From: an uncultured Peptococcaceae bacterium
GTDB taxonomy: Bacteria; Bacillota; Dehalobacteriia; UBA7702
Direction of reading: 5' to 3'
Length of the DNA: 6,396 nucleotides
Assembly (NCBI GenBank): GCA_937919295.1
Contig: CALFRX010000013.1
Location: 1 to 6,396, forward strand
Shown here piece by piece: positions 6,037-6,396 of this stretch (positions within the stretch are counted from its first letter, which is position 1; every line of letters starts with the position of its first letter). Made by a program: the position numbers and the translations under genes. Under the pieces are notes generated by a model. It had not been told where the DNA came from, ran no database searches, and saw only the letters and a list, made by a program, of their open reading frames with translations.

Positions 6037-6396
6037 TTAGACGTTAAAGCGGAAGGTGACGATGTCGCCGTCGGCCATCACGTAATCCTTGCCCTCCAGG
6101 CGGACGAGACCCTTTTCCTTGGCTGCAGCGATGCTGCCGTAGGTCTCAAAATCCTTGTAATTGACGACCTCAGCTCGTATGAAGCCCCGCTCGAAGTCGG
6201 TGTGGATTTTCCCGGCGGCCTGCGGTGCCTTGGTGCCCTTTTTGATGGTCCAGGCTCTCGATTCGTCTTCTCCAGAGGTTAAGAAGCTGATCAGTCCCAA
6301 TAAGCTGTAGCTGGCTCGAATCAGTCGTTCCAGGCCGGATTCGCTTAATCCCAATTCCTCTAAGAAGAGCATTTTTTCTTCATCGTTGAATTCGGC
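6037..6396 (-). CDS. ychF: Ribosome-binding ATPase YchF (OLA1 type), C-terminal part only
   Basis: YchF is a cytosolic P-loop protein of the Obg/TRAFAC class that prefers ATP to GTP and binds ribosomes. The window holds its last 119 codons; the frame stays open to base 6396 (A-E-F-N-D-E-E-K before M-L-F-L-E-E-L-G-L), so the gene continues beyond the right edge and the ATG at 6372 is internal. The C-terminal TGS domain is recognisable by RAWTIKKGTKAPQAAG, IHTDFERGFIRAEVV and the ending DGDIVTFRFNV, close to the strongly conserved YchF terminus. The G domain (P-loop and NxxE-type motif) lies outside the window and cannot be checked. The gene is convergent with the PfoR-like gene and ends at TAA (complement of 6037-6039). 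Identification is very confident. Confidence 0.96.
   Translation of the reverse strand, partial: AEFNDEEKMLFLEELGLSESGLERLIRASYSLLGLISFLTSGEDESRAWTIKKGTKAPQAAGKIHTDFERGFIRAEVVNYKDFETYGSIAAAKEKGLVRLEGKDYVMADGDIVTFRFNV

Noticed and set aside
1..6396. tRNA, rRNA, CRISPR, insertion sequence or a new defence or biosynthetic system
   Set aside because: No cloverleaf-like segment, no regular spaced repeats, no transposase and no cluster of uncharacterised genes were seen; intergenic gaps are all under 170 bases and every major frame falls in a known family.

Overview
This window is ordinary bacterial core and accessory chromosome. It carries five protein-coding genes, two of them cut by the window edges, and no RNA gene, mobile element or CRISPR array that I can support. 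Strong GGAGG-type ribosome binding sites, a Gram-positive style GyrA, an AI-2E family permease and a PfoR-like EIIC protein point to Bacillota (Firmicutes). The base composition looks moderate rather than AT-rich. A Clostridia or Negativicutes member is plausible, but this is inference and I cannot name a genus.

Layout, left to right. (1) Positions 1-2291, + strand: DNA gyrase subunit A, lacking roughly its first 68 residues, with the catalytic tyrosine, GyrA box and all six pinwheel blades visible. (2) Positions 2302-3447, + strand: an AI-2E/PerM family membrane protein starting 10 bases after the gyrA stop, so probably cotranscribed with gyrA. (3) Positions 3564-4715, + strand: a class V PLP-dependent aminotransferase of the alanine/serine-glyoxylate type, with its own good sigma-A-like promoter and a following hairpin terminator. 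(4) Positions 4880-5908, + strand: a stand-alone membrane EIIC-like protein of the PfoR family, also with a plausible promoter. (5) Positions 6037-6396, - strand: the C-terminal part (TGS domain) of the ribosome-associated ATPase YchF, convergent with gene 4. A strong hairpin at 5960-5993 separates the two and can stop transcription from both sides, more convincingly for ychF.

The genes do not form one pathway: topology control, membrane transport, amino-acid/glyoxylate transamination, a putative transporter or regulator, and a translation-associated ATPase. I find no sign of a new multi-gene system. The points worth a second look are small. They are glycine instead of serine at the quinolone-contact position of GyrA, an 11-bp inverted repeat enclosing the aminotransferase terminator and reaching into the next promoter, a three-arm repeat in the convergent terminator that allows two competing hairpins, and a 9-bp duplication of the last two codons plus stop of the EIIC-like gene.
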